A DNA stretch of 64,000 nt. Origin: Candidatus Mycoplasma liparidae (GTDB lineage: Bacteria; Bacillota_I; Bacilli_A; Mycoplasmatales; Mycoplasmoidaceae). The stretch is from positions 62,001-126,000 of the forward strand of contig RHHX01000002.1 of NCBI GenBank assembly GCA_009884515.1, written 5' to 3'. Every line of letters starts with the position of its first letter. Positions within the stretch are counted from its first letter, which is position 1. The notes under the pieces were generated by a model. It was not told where the DNA came from. It saw only the letters and a list, made by a program, of their open reading frames with translations, and did no database searches. Below are positions 11,346 through 22,040 of this stretch, piece by piece. The position numbers were made by a program, and so were the translations under genes.

Positions 11346-13361
11346 ATGAAAAAAATAATAAAAAACAAATTTGTAAAACCAACAATATTTTCAAGTCTTA
11401 TAATGTTACCAATAATAGCAGCTACAAGTACTATTGTTGTTAGTCAACAAAACCAAAATACAAGTGTTATTAATAACCAAGTAACTCATACTACTAAAGT
11501 AATAGATCCTTCTGTAAAAAAAGAATTTACTATTGCAGATTATTTAATAACACCTCCGATAATGACTAATGGTATTATTGATGCTACATTTATTAATGAT
11601 TTAATTACTTATAAAGAAAAGACAGACCCAACAGGTTCTTGAAATGGAGTTTTGGGTGGTGCTGATTTTGTTGATGCAACCAGCGTTGCTGATAATGCTT
11701 TTTTAGGAAAAATAGAAGTTACTTCAGTAATTTTACCAATGGAAGTTCTATCAATTGGAGCAAATGCTTTTAAAAATGCTACTAATTTAGTAACTATAGA
11801 AGCTCCAGGTGCACGAACTATTGGTGCTAATGCTTGTAGTGGTGCTAATAAAATAACAACTATAACACTTACAAGTGCTGCAAGTATTGGAAAAAATGCT
11901 TTTCAAGGAACAACTAGTATAATAGCTGGTGGTATTAAATTATTATATTCTAGCGAGACTGTTAATTATGCTCAAGCTACAACTTGAGGAACTACTCGTG
12001 ATAAATTATCTTTTGGCGATACTATTCCTGGTATTCCACCAGTTGTTAATAATCAAATTACTTCTGCATTTGTAACTAGTTTAATTGATTATAAAGATAA
12101 AACATCAGAAGTTTGAGAGGGTGCTTTAGTTGCAACTGATTTTTTTGGTGCAACTGTTATTACAATAGAAGCTTTTTTAGGAAATACAACAATAACTTCA
12201 GTAATACTTCCAAACAGTGTTAAAACAATTGGAGGATCCGCTTTTAAAAATGCTACTAATTTAAGAACTATAGAAGCTTTAGGTGTAACAAATATTTTTC
12301 CATCAGCTTTTAGTGGTGCAACTAGTATTCAATCTAAAGGATTAAAAATAACAGCTTCTCTTGAATTTAGAAATACCTTTACAATTTGAGGCTTTAATAA
12401 TACTCAAACAGATCTAGATAAAATAGAATGAATTGGGTTACTTGTTCCAAAATTAGAAAATAAAACAATAACAAAAACAATTATTGAACAAATTATTACA
12501 TATGATAACTATACAAAAATTGATAAATTTAATGGAACAGTTGATGCTCAAATAATTGGGTCTCCTCTTGTAAGTGCTGAAGAAATTGCTAATAATGCTT
12601 TTTCTATTACGGATGGTTCAACAATTAATCAAGTAAAAATTTTAATTTTATCAAATACAATAAAAACTATTGGTGCTTCTGCTTTTTCAAATTCTTCACT
12701 TTTAGAAATTTCACTTCCAATTGGTGCATATCCAGATCCAGAAACAGGAACATTTGGTCTTAATCAAACTCAATTCAATAATTTAAATTGAACAAATACA
12801 GCAAGTCTTATTAATGGTGGTACTGGTATTTATGATGCAAACGCTGACAGAAAATTATTTATTGCTAAATTAATAAATCAAGGTTTATCAACTTCAACAA
12901 TTATTTCTGAAAATAATTTAAAAGGTTATACTTCTATAGTTGCTAATGCTTTTGGAAATAATGTTACTGAAATATTTTTACCAAATAATTTTAATACTAG
13001 TACTAATGTTGATGCTTTTAAATTAGCAACTAATTTAACTAAAATAACTTTACCTTCAGGATCAACAATTTCAATTTCGATTGATGAAATAATTAAAAAA
13101 TATTCAATTCCTAAAAGCGTTACTGTTGAATTTTTACCAATAATTTCTCAAGCTGTTTTTTCAAAAGACTTAATCAATTCAATGATTATTTTAAGTGCTA
13201 GTCTTGGTGGTGTTACTTTAATATTTATAATTCTTGTTTCTTCAGTTATTTATAACAATAGAAGAAAGATAATTAAATTTAATAATATTAATATTGAATT
13301 AACGAAGGAAAAAGAAACTCCTCAAAAAGAAACTCCTCAAAAAGATTTAGAAAATAATTAA
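11346..13361 (+). CDS. BspA-like leucine-rich-repeat surface protein
   Basis: A 671-residue protein read with TGA as Trp. Residues 1-32 form a signal segment (MKKIIKNKFVKPTIFSSL then a hydrophobic run). Two full LRR_5 modules of the WGT type follow. The second half diverges: AFSITDGSTINQVKIL, a YPDPETGTFG segment and more NAF repeats. Near residue 620 is a transmembrane helix (GVTLIFIILVSSVIY), then a basic cytoplasmic tail ending in two copies of KETPQ. The ribosome-binding site CAAGGA lies eight bases before the ATG. Its head and tail differ from the 2261 and 58514 genes, so it is a second subfamily. Surface exposure is a fair inference; the ligand is unknown. Confidence 0.82.
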
Positions 13362-13373
13362 TTTACTAACAAT

Positions 13374-13402
13374 AAAAAAGCTTAGATAATCTAAGCTTTT
13401 TT
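13374..13402. terminator. Bidirectional terminator between the BspA-like gene and lysS
   Basis: Stem AAGCTTAGAT/ATCTAAGCTT with A6 and T6 flanks, between convergent genes. The core is the same as in the terminator at 34648-34678. Confidence 0.8.
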
Positions 13403-13408
13403 ATCACA

Positions 13409-14887
13409 TTATTTATTAACATCTTTCATGTGTGGAAATAATAAGACATTTCTAATCGAAGTATTATTAGTAAATAACATTACTAATCGATCAATTCCAA
13501 GACCAAGTCCACCTGTTGGGGGTAATCCATATTCTAAAGCTTCTAGAAAATCTCAATCGATTTCATTAGCTTCAACGTTTCCTAAGTTTTTTTCATTAAC
13601 TTGTTGATTGAATCGATTATATTGATCAATTGGATCATTTAATTCAGCATAAGCATTTGCATATTCTTTTTTATTAATAAAAAGTTCAAACCTTCTAGTA
13701 AATCTTTTATCAGTATAATCAATTTTAGCTAAAGGTGATACTTCGATTGGTTGTCCAAAAACAAAAGTTGGTTGAATACATTTTTCTTCACAAAATTTTT
13801 CAAAGAAACAATTAACAACATGTCCGTAATTCATTTGGTGTTTTTCTAAATGAACATGATGTTTTTTAGCAATAGCTACAGCTTCTTCAGCTGTCATTTG
13901 TTTTCAAAAATCAATACCTGTTTCTTGTTTAATAAAATCAACCATATGAATTGATTTAAATTTAGCCTTAATATTAATTTCTTGATCTTGATAATTAACT
14001 TTTTCAATGTTAATTTTTTCAGCAACATAATGAATAATATCTTCAACTAGTTCCATCGTTTCTTCCATACCAATATAAGCAGTATATGCTTCCATTGAAG
14101 TAAACTCAGGATTATGGGTTGCATCCATTCCTTCATTTCTAAAAAGTCTTCCGATTTCATAAACTTTTTCAAAACCACCAACAATTAATTTCTTTAAAGG
14201 AAGTTCTGTTGCTACTCTTAAATAAAATTCTTTATTTAAAGTATTATGGTGAGTTACAAATGGTCGTGCATTTGCTCCACCTAAGATTGGTTGAAGCACT
14301 GGTGTTTCTACTTCAAGATATCCTAATGAATCCATATAGTTTCTAATAAGAGTAACTATTTTAGATCTCATAATAAAAGTGTTCATTGAATTTTCATTAA
14401 CAATTAAATCAACATATCTTTTTCGAGCTCTTATTTCTTCATCAACAAGTCCATGAAATTTTTCTGGTAATACTTTTAATGATTTTGAAATGATTTTAAA
14501 ATCATTAAAAGCTAATGTTATTTGATCAGTATTAGTTTTCATAGCAATACCATTAACACTAATAATATCTCCAATATCAAGCGTATTATATCGAGAGAAA
14601 AGTTCAGGATATTTTTTCTTATTAATATAAATTTGTAATGAACTTGAAAAATCTTTAATAATACTAAATCCTTGTCTAATATTTAAAACTCTGCCACACA
14701 ATATTTCATTGTCTAATTCTTTTTCCAATAATTCAGCTTTAGAAAATGCTTGATATTTATTTTCAAATTCTTTTAATGTTAAGGTTCTTGCAACTCTTTC
14801 TATTTCATAAGGATCTTGGTTATTTTCTTGCAAATCAAGTAATTTCTTTCTTCTAATTAATTCCTGATCATTAAATTTTTTTTTCAT
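13409..14887 (-). CDS. lysS: Lysyl-tRNA synthetase, class II
   Basis: Charges tRNA-Lys with lysine using ATP in the cytoplasm. 492 residues, normal for bacterial LysS. The N-terminal OB-fold anticodon-binding domain (about residues 60-150) is followed by the class II catalytic core: motif 2 region YEIGRLFRNEGMDATHNPEF and motif 3 PPTGGLGLGIDRLVM near the end, with FPHMKDVNK closing the protein. One TGA in the middle (at 13904-13906) is Trp. An upstream in-frame ATG exists at 14899, but GAGGA lies five bases before the ATG at 14887, so the latter is chosen. Divergent from the CNNM gene, sharing a symmetrical promoter region. Confidence 0.95.
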
Positions 14888-14910
14888 TTTTATCCTCATT
14901 TAAATACAAT

Positions 14911-14961
14911 AATTTTATTATTTAAATTATAATAATATATTATAATTTAAATAATAAAATT
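14911..14961. promoter_or_regulatory. Symmetrical divergent promoter region (23-bp inverted repeat)
   Basis: Arms 14911-14933 and 14939-14961 are exact reverse complements around five bases. Each arm holds a TATAAT-like -10 sequence pointing outward, one toward lysS and one toward the CNNM gene. The arrangement would give matched divergent transcription or a binding site for a dimeric regulator. Confidence 0.5.
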
Positions 14962-14978
14962 TTGATTTAAGGAATTTA

Positions 14979-16295
14979 ATGGATCTCGCTGATTATAGCA
15001 TTATCAAAAACTTAGCAACAGAGCGAAGTAATGATATCATCACGATTATTGGACTTGGAATTGCTTTATTATTTCTTATTATTTGTTCTACTTTCTTTTC
15101 AGGTTCTGAAACTGCCATTACAACCACAACTGAATTTCAGTGAAACAATTTTGTTAGGGATAAAAAACAAAAAAAATCACATGTTTTTGTTCTTAAATTA
15201 ATTAATAATTACAAAGATACATTATTAACCATTTTGATTGGTAATACTTTAGTAAACGTTGCAGCTACAACTACTTCAACTTTATTTTTTACTCAAATAG
15301 GAATGATAGCTAAGATTGGTGATCCTGAAACTTTTGCATTAGTAATGGGTACGGTTATCATGACCATTATTATTCTTATTTTTGGAGAATATATTCCAAA
15401 ATCATTTGCCAGAAATCATAATATAAAATATATGCAATATTCAGTATATATCATTTATGGGTTTTACATATTATTTTTTCCAATTACAAAATTATTAAAT
15501 TTATTATCAAAAAATAAAAAAGAAAAAACTGTTTCTGAAAGTGAACTATCGGCTTTGATTGATATCGTTAAAAGAGAAGGTATTCTTGAAACTCAAGAAG
15601 CTAACTTAGTTAAAAATGCGATTGAATTTGATGATACAACTGTAGAACAACTTTCAACTGATATTAATGATATGGAATTTGTGAGATATGAAAAAAATAA
15701 TAAAAATATTTTAGAACGCTTTCTTTTAACAGATTATTCAAGACTACCTGTACTTGATGATAAAAATAAATGTATTGGAATTTTAAATTACAAACAATTT
15801 AATAAAGAATATTACAAAGACAAAAACTTTGATATTAAAACTATTTTACATCCAATTGCTTCTGTTTCTAAAACAACCAATTTAAATGTTGTTTTAAGAT
15901 TAATGCAACTTACTCAAACTCACATGACTGTTATTAAAGAAAATCAAGAAGACGATCATATTATTGGTTTAATTACTTTAGAAAATATTTTAGAAGCTCT
16001 TGTTGGGAAAATTAATGATGAAACTGATGATGTAGAAATGATTAGCAAAATCAATAATCATACTTGAATCATTAATCAGGATGCTAATATTCATGATTTT
16101 TTAAAAAATGATTTAAAAAATGATGATTACTTATTAACTGATGAAAATATGATTTTTATTGATTGAATAAAGGAACTTTTTCCAGAAAGTAAAATTCAAA
16201 ATGATTTATTTTTAAAAACTAATTTCTGTGATATATATTGTATTAAAGACCATAAATTAGAGAAATTTAAGTTTATGATTGAACTTAGAAAATAG
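14979..16295 (+). CDS. CNNM/CorC-HlyC family transporter-like membrane protein
   Basis: 438 residues. The N-terminal CNNM (DUF21) membrane domain (residues about 20-170) shows the family signature FFSGSETAI and later FGEYIPKSFARNH. It is followed by SELSALIDIVKREGILE, the EGxL hinge typical before the paired CBS domains (about 205-330; GLITLENILEALVGKINDE ends the second). A shortened C-terminal region follows. Family members take part in Mg2+ or Na+ efflux or homeostasis; 'haemolysin' names are historical. Whole only with TGA as Trp at 15141 and 16065. The stop overlaps the ribosome-binding site of the next gene, so the two are probably cotranscribed. Confidence 0.88.
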
Positions 16296-16305
16296 GAGTA
16301 TAAAA

Positions 16306-17457
16306 ATGACAATATTTAATTTAAAACCAAAATATTACTTTGGTAAAAATGCAATTGAAAATTTAAACGAAGTTTTTACTAATCATAAATATCAAAAAGT
16401 AATGATTACTTATGGAACTGGTTCGATTAAAAAAATTGGTATTTATGAAAAATTAATAACAATCTTAAAAACTAATAAAATCCAATATGTTGAGCATGCT
16501 AATATTTTACCTAATCCAAGACATGATGATATTTATCTAGCTTCAAAAAAAGCAAGAGAAAATAACGTTGATTTAATTATTGCTGTTGGTGGTGGTAGTG
16601 TTATTGATGCTAGTAAAGTTATTGCTATTTTAGCTACTAACAAAAATTATACTGATGCATGGGATTATGTTCTAGATAATCAAAAAGCAAAAAATCCAGC
16701 AATTGATTTAATTTCTATTATTACTTTAGCAGGAAGTGGTAGTGAAAATAACGCTGGTAGCGTTATTACTAATTTAGCATTGAAAGAAAAAAGAGCAGTT
16801 TCAACAGAAAGTGCAATTCCTTTTGTTGCAATCGAAGATCCTACTTATACTTTTAGTTTAAGTCCATACCAAACAAGTTCAGGTATTTTTGATGTTTTTT
16901 CACATTTATTAGAACAATACTTTTCAAAAAATACTTTTGATTGAACGAAAGAAATCATTTTTGCTAATATTAGAAATTTAATTAATAATGCTAAAAAAGT
17001 TATTGCTAATCCTAATGATTATGATGCTAGAGCAAATATTTTATGAACAAGTTCAATGGCTTTAAATGGTATGACTTCTTTTAATTCAGGTAGTGATTGA
17101 GAAGTTCATAATATTGAACATGGAATTAGTGCTGTTTGAGATGTTACTCATGGGGCTGGTTTAGCTTTAGTAACTCCAACATATATTAAAATAAGAGCAA
17201 GTAGAGAAGCGTGATTTAAAGAAAAATCATTAACTTTAGCAAAAGAAGTTTTTAATGTTTCAACCATTGATGATTTAATTATTGAACTTATTAAATTTAT
17301 TGATTTATTAAAATTACCTAAAAAATGAACTGATTTTAATGAAATTAAAAAAGTTCAACCAACAGATATTGCTCATATTGTTAAACATTCTATTAGTACA
17401 AATGGTGGTTTAGAAAAAGATCTTTATACTAAAATTTTAAAAAGCATTATTTTATAA
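16306..17457 (+). CDS. Iron-containing alcohol dehydrogenase (YqhD/butanol dehydrogenase type)
   Basis: 383 residues. Oxidises alcohols or reduces aldehydes with NAD(P)H. The N-terminal dinucleotide-binding fold has the family motif GGGSVIDASKVIA (about residues 93-105) and AGSGSENNAGSVITN (about 144-158), which resembles YqhD/BDH proteins. Metal ligands are visible as FDVFSHLLEQYF (His near 200) and the C-terminal EHGISAVWDVTHGAGLA. Several TGA Trp codons. It follows the CNNM gene closely, with TAGGAG as ribosome-binding site. Its substrate cannot be told from sequence. Confidence 0.9.
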
Positions 17458-17459
17458 AA

Positions 17460-17747
17460 TTAAAGTTCTTTATACAAAATTCAAAATATTTTTGTTGATA
17501 CTGAATTTTTAAGACGATAAAAACCTCTTTTTGAAAGAAAAATTTCTCAATTACTTTTATTATCAATAAAAACAGATTCAAAGAAACCTCTTTCATGTTC
17601 ATTAAAATAATCAAAAATATTTAAAAAAGATAATTGTTGATTTTTAAATATTTCTATTTTTATTATTTGATCACAAAGAATTTTTTTATATTTTAAAACA
17701 GCTTCTTTGCTCATGAATTTATTAAGCATTTTATTTACTTCAATCAT
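17460..17747 (-). CDS. Hypothetical 95-residue protein
   Basis: Opens MIEVNKMLNKFMSKEAVLKY and is extended beyond a TGA (Trp) to a TAA at 17460, ending three bases from the convergent alcohol dehydrogenase stop. Amphipathic and lysine-rich, with a C-terminal pattern (FLSKRGFYRLKNS) that looks like a short conserved basic motif. No signal peptide or membrane segment. It may be a small mycoplasma-conserved protein of unknown function; I do not recognise the family with certainty. Confidence 0.6.
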
Positions 17748-17905
17748 TTTATTAACCTATGAGAAAGTTAATTATAAAAAGAATTTTTTTTCTTTAAAAA
17801 TAAATCATTGATAATTTTACTTCAATATATTGAAAAAATAATTATCCATATTAAACATTTTTTTAAAAAATAGTATAAACAGTTATTGTTTTACTACTTA
17901 TTTTT

Positions 17906-19015
17906 ATGGATAAAAAATTTAGTTTTTCAACGATCTTATTATTCTTAACTTATTTATTAGTTTCACTTTTTTTATGATTAATTAAAATAAACAATCTTTT
18001 ATTAATAATTCCGATCATCCTGATTATTGTTGTTTTGATAATTCTGAAAATAAATTATTGAAAAATAATTTTAATTTGTTTTGTAATTGGTTTTTTTCTT
18101 TGTTTGTATTATTTCTTAAATGATTCCTATAATTTAAAATCCCTTTTAGCTTATTTAAATAAGAATTATAATTTTGATTATTTTAAAAATATTTCCATGG
18201 AATATATTGCTAATTTATATAGTGGTAACAGCCTTGAGTTAATTAATATTATTATTTTTAATACTAAAAACTATGATTCTGATATTATGAATAATATTAT
18301 TAATTTAAACATTTTGCATTTGTTTGTTTTAAGTGGATTGCATTTAAATTTTGTTAGTTTCTTATTTGATAAACTTTTTAAAAAGAAACTAAGATTTTTA
18401 AGAATGATTAAGATATTTGTTATTTTATTACTTTGTTATTACGTTGATTTTGGAATCGGAAGTATTAGAGCTTTAATAACAATTATTATTAGTATCTTTA
18501 CTAAGAATTGTAAATATCGTAATTTAAAGCAAACAACGATTGTTGCTTTCATATTTTCAACCTTATTTATTAATGATCATTTTTCAATTGTTTATCTGCT
18601 AAGTTTTAATAGTTGTTTTATTATTGCTATTATTAATGATTTTTTTAAAGTTAATAAAAGTATTAAAACTTTTTTAATACTTTTCATCTTAATAATTTTT
18701 AATTTATTTATTATTATTTCAATTAATAATTCAATTAATTTACTTTCTATATTTTCAACCTGGATATTTAGTAATTATATTTTAGTAATATTTATTTTCT
18801 TATTTACGTTGATGTGAATGCCTTTTATGGTTTTTATAATTACCTTCATTATTCAGCTAATTGTTAATATTTTAAATATTGTTGGTTTTTTTAATCAAAA
18901 TATTTTTATTAATGACATAAATAAAAACTTAATTATTATTTATTATGAATTGTGAATATTTTGATTAGTATTTTTTTTAAAAAAGAAAGAAAAAAATAGT
19001 AAAATAATTTTATAA
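17906..19015 (+). CDS. comEC: ComEC/Rec2-like competence membrane protein
   Basis: 369 residues, almost wholly hydrophobic with about eight or nine transmembrane helices. The core signature of the ComEC 'Competence' domain is present: LHLFVLSGLHLNFVSFLF, then FGIGSIRALITIIIS. ComEC forms the channel that brings single-stranded DNA across the membrane. As in other Mollicutes the protein is short; the C-terminal metallo-beta-lactamase domain of full-length ComEC is absent, and no comEA is next to it. DNA uptake is therefore possible but unproven. TGA at 18815 is Trp. Confidence 0.8.
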
Positions 19016-19036
19016 AAAACTTATAAGGATATATAA

Positions 19037-19150
19037 ATGGCAATTATTTTAACAGAGGCTGAAATTAACGATTTAAAAAAATCAAAAATAAAAATTATTA
19101 ATGAAATAAAAGCTTTGAAAGAAAAACTTTCAAAGCTTGAAGATAATTAA
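19037..19150 (+). CDS. Small coiled-coil protein, 37 residues
   Basis: A short frame with a good ribosome-binding site (TAAGGAT) seven bases before ATG. It begins MAIILTEAEINDLKKSK and ends LKEKLSKLEDN, with heptad-like Leu/Ile spacing. It lies between comEC and a strong terminator, so it would be the last gene of that transcript. An 11-bp inverted repeat (19111-19121 with 19127-19137) lies inside the frame. Expression is plausible; function unknown. Confidence 0.5.
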   Translation: MAIILTEAEINDLKKSKIKIINEIKALKEKLSKLEDN

Positions 19151-19154
19151 TTCC

Positions 19155-19222
19155 AAATAAATTATAAAAAGGAAAAAAAGACATTTATATAAATGTCTTT
19201 TTTTCCTTTTTATAATTTATTT
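19155..19222. terminator. 68-bp perfect palindrome, terminator after comEC
   Basis: An uninterrupted palindrome centred at 19188/19189: core GACATTTATATAAATGTC with A7 and T7 next to it and further complementary AT sequence outside. It begins five bases past the small coiled-coil gene. It separates the comEC transcript from the mraZ promoter. Confidence 0.8.
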
Positions 19223-19258
19223 TTAATAAAACTATCACTTTTAAAATTATGTGTTAGT

Positions 19259-19288
19259 ATAAAAATGTTGGAAAGTGGGACAAAGTGT
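19259..19288 (+). promoter_or_regulatory. mraZ promoter and MraZ boxes
   Basis: Two copies of the box AAAGTG[G/T] at 19272 and 19282 are spaced exactly 10 bases apart, with a weaker match (AAAATGT) 10 bases further up. The known MraZ target in mycoplasmas is a series of AAAGTG[T/G] repeats with 10-base period. A -10-like TATAAAA lies at 19259-19265. The second box directly touches the ATG of mraZ, so binding would affect start of transcription or translation: autoregulation. Confidence 0.75.
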
Positions 19289-19708
19289 ATGTTAATTGGT
19301 CAATTCAGTCATAATCTAGATACAAAAAATCGTCTAATGATTCCAGCAAAAATTAGAGCTAATATTAATTCAACAGTAATTATCACTTTAAGTGTTGATG
19401 GTTGTCTTGAAATTAGAACTCCTGAAGAATTTGATGTGTTTACTGAAAAGTTTACAAATGTTGATTCATTAAGTGAAAAAGAAAGAGTTATTTCTCGTTG
19501 AATTTTTGCTAATTCTCGAGAAGTTGACATTGATAGCGCTAATCGTGTATTAATACCAATAAATCTTTCTAACAAAGTTAATATAAAACAAGAAGCAATT
19601 ATTATTGGCTTAAAACATAAAATTGAAGTTTGAAATCCAACAATCTTTAATAAAAAACAAGAAGAAGCTGAATTGAATATTAAAAAACTTTTCAATACAG
19701 ATGAGTAA
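19289..19708 (+). CDS. mraZ: Transcriptional regulator MraZ
   Basis: 139 residues, close to the usual size. The start MLIGQFSHNLDTKNRLMIPAK is the first of the two conserved SpoVT/AbrB-like MraZ halves; the second appears as SREVDIDSANRVLIP. An in-frame ATG exists eight codons upstream (at 19265), but the family begins at MLIG, and the boxes lie between the two ATGs. MraZ controls the division (dcw) operon and forms a ring-shaped oligomer. The 3' end overlaps rsmH by eight bases. Two TGA Trp codons. Confidence 0.92.
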
Positions 19709-20633
19709 TATTCATGAAAGTGTTTTATTACATGAATTAGTTGATAATGTTGTTATTAAAGAAAATGGAATTTATTTAGATGCAACCCTCGGAAGAGGCG
19801 GACACAGTAAATTAATTTTAGAAAAAATTTCAAAAGTAAATGGTCAGTTAATTGTCTTTGATCAAGATATTGAAGCAATTGATTATTTTAAAAAATATCT
19901 TCTTGAAAACAAAATTGAAAATGTAATCTTAATAAAAAGTAATTTTAAAAATATTATTTTTGAATTAAAAAAGAGAAATATTTTAAAACTTGATGGAATT
20001 ATTTTTGATTTAGGAGTTTCAAGTCCGCAATTAGATAATGCTCAAAGGGGATTCAGTTATAAAAATAACGGGAAACTTGATATGAGAATGGATACTGATA
20101 ATCCATTTTCAGCTTTTGAAGTAATTAATAATTATGACTTAAAAGAACTTAATCAAATATTTTATAAATACGGTGAAATTAAAAAGCCATATTTTGTTAG
20201 TAATGAAATTATTAGACAAAGAGAAATAAACCCAATAAATACAACTTTCGAATTAGTTAATATTATTAAAAAAAGTATTAACCCTAAGTTATTATATAAA
20301 GCAAAACACCCAGCAAGACAATATTTTCAAGCAATTAGAATTGAAGTTAATAATGAAATTAGTTTATTAAAACAATCAATAATTGATGCAATTAGTTTAT
20401 TAAATCATAATGCTAGAATCGGAATAATTACTTTTCATTCTTTAGAAGATAGAATAATAAAACATCTTTTTAAAGATTTAACAACATCTAATTTACCAAA
20501 AGAAATACCTATTAAAGATGAAATAATTCCTTATGAATTATTTAATAGAAAAGCAATTTTACCTAGTGATGATGAAATTGAAAATAATAAAAGATCAAGA
20601 TCAGCAAAACTAAGAATATTAATTAAAAAATAA
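19701..20633 (+). CDS. rsmH: 16S rRNA (cytosine-1402-N4)-methyltransferase
   Basis: 310 residues, full length. Methylates C1402 of 16S rRNA using S-adenosylmethionine. Typical motifs: HESVLLHE at the start, DATLGRGGHS for cofactor binding, DLGVSSPQLDNAQRGFSY, KLDMRMD, KHPARQYFQAIRIEVN and FHSLEDRIIK. Old name mraW. It overlaps mraZ (ATGAGTAA) and is followed 15 bases later by the FtsA-like gene: the usual start of the dcw cluster. Confidence 0.96.
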   Translation: MSNIHESVLLHELVDNVVIKENGIYLDATLGRGGHSKLILEKISKVNGQLIVFDQDIEAIDYFKKYLLENKIENVILIKSNFKNIIFELKKRNILKLDGIIFDLGVSSPQLDNAQRGFSYKNNGKLDMRMDTDNPFSAFEVINNYDLKELNQIFYKYGEIKKPYFVSNEIIRQREINPINTTFELVNIIKKSINPKLLYKAKHPARQYFQAIRIEVNNEISLLKQSIIDAISLLNHNARIGIITFHSLEDRIIKHLFKDLTTSNLPKEIPIKDEIIPYELFNRKAILPSDDEIENNKRSRSAKLRILIKK

Positions 20634-20647
20634 TAAAAGGATTCAAT

Positions 20648-21856
20648 ATGAAACATAAAACTCAAATATATACTATCTTAACATTAGGTAATAAAAATTC
20701 AACACTTCAGTTATTTAAAAAATATCAAGATCAATTTGTTATTTTATATTCTGGTAATTTCAATACTCAAACTTTATTTAAAAACGATATGATTATTGAC
20801 TCTTTAAAATATGAAAAAATTATTAAAGCTGAAATTAAAAAAGCATCTGATTTTGTTAAAATCAAAATTGAAAACATTACAATTATTATTAGTTATTCTA
20901 AATTAAATCATGAAGTAAAATTAATCAAAAACGTTCCATTTTCAAAAAGTTATATTAATCGAGAATCATGAGAAAGAGAAATTAAAAAAATTTCTTATAT
21001 TGAAAAAAGAATTATTTCTGATGATGAAATAATCTTAAAACTTGAAGATATTCAATATGAAATCAACGGTCAAACTTATTTTAAAATTAATGAAGAAGTA
21101 AAAACTAATAATAAATTAGATATTAAAGTTTCTGTTATTAAAATGAATAAAAAAGTTTATAACGATTATTTAAACCCTTTTATTGAGTTAAATATTAATG
21201 TTGATAAGTTTATGCCTAAATGTATCAATTTTGACATTGATGCTGCTAAAAATGCTAATACAAAGTTGTATTTTGATTTATCAAATGATTCATTATTAAT
21301 ATCTATTTATAAAAATTCTAAAATTATCTATTTTGAAAAAAATAACAATTTTAGTTATAAACATTTACTAGAACATCTTGTTTTAAAAACAGATAATGAA
21401 ATTAGCAAAAAAGAATTTAGAAAAATATTAAATCAATCAAATTTAGAATATAACGAAAATAAAGTTATTTTTCAAAAACTATCAGAAGAAAGTGCAACTT
21501 TTAAATTAACAACTAATAAAATGCTTTCTAAATGAATTATTGAATATACAAACGGTGTAAAATCATATATTGAATTAATCTATGATGATTGAAAAGCATC
21601 TGGTGAAAATATTAATGAAGTGTTCCTTTACAGTGAAAATAAATTTATTAATAAAAGTTTTAATGCTTGATTTATTAAAAATAAAAGAAATTTTAATTTT
21701 AATATATTAGAAGTTGAAAATAACTTTGATAAAAATAATATTGCAACAACACTAGAAGCTCAATACTTTTTAAAACCAAAAAATAGTTATATTAAATTAA
21801 TAGCTAAATTCAATCCAAAGGCATTTAAAATATCAACTAAAACTCTTAAAAGTTAA
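20648..21856 (+). CDS. Divergent FtsA-like/actin-fold protein of the dcw cluster
   Basis: 402 residues with several TGA Trp codons. It holds the place between rsmH and ftsZ where mycoplasmas keep a poorly conserved gene. The middle has an actin-family-like phosphate loop region (YFDLSNDSLLISIYKNSK, compare the FtsA pattern vDiGggttdiavy), and residues 10-15 (YTILTLGNKN) could be the first loop, but key glycines are missing. An FtsA role is therefore suggested by position and fold pattern only. No ftsZ follows; a terminator ends the cluster here. Ribosome-binding site AAAGGA. Confidence 0.6.
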
Positions 21857-21876
21857 TCTTTTTAAGATTTTTTTTT
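21845..21876 (+). terminator. Terminator of the mraZ cluster
   Basis: A seven-base stem CTTAAAA/TTTTAAG that overlaps the last codons of the FtsA-like gene, followed by a T-tract of ten. Confidence 0.6.
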
Positions 21877-21911
21877 ATAGAGATATAAATTCAATTAAAA
21901 TATTAAATAAA

Positions 21912-21946
21912 AAAAACCTTTTCTAATAAATTAAGAAAAGGTTTTT
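21912..21946. terminator. Hairpin with AAACCTTTTCT stem, left copy
   Basis: A 13-bp stem (21912-21924 with 21934-21946) flanked by A and T tracts. The same stem recurs after the coupling-protein pseudogene at 24727-24761, so the two copies bracket it. Confidence 0.65.
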
Positions 21947-22040
21947 ACAAAATTGAAGAACGTGCCTTAATTTTTCTAATTATATTATACAAGGTTTTTA
22001 AAAACAAAAAAGAAACAGTTACACAGAACCAAAAAAATTA

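Noticed and set aside
13901..13906. Frameshift or stop splitting lysS, and similar splits in ftsH, hrcA, dxs and the alcohol dehydrogenase
   Set aside because: Every split is a TGA in frame, explained by code 4.
19309..19695. 128-codon minus-strand frame across mraZ
   Set aside because: Lies wholly within mraZ on the other strand, without start signals.
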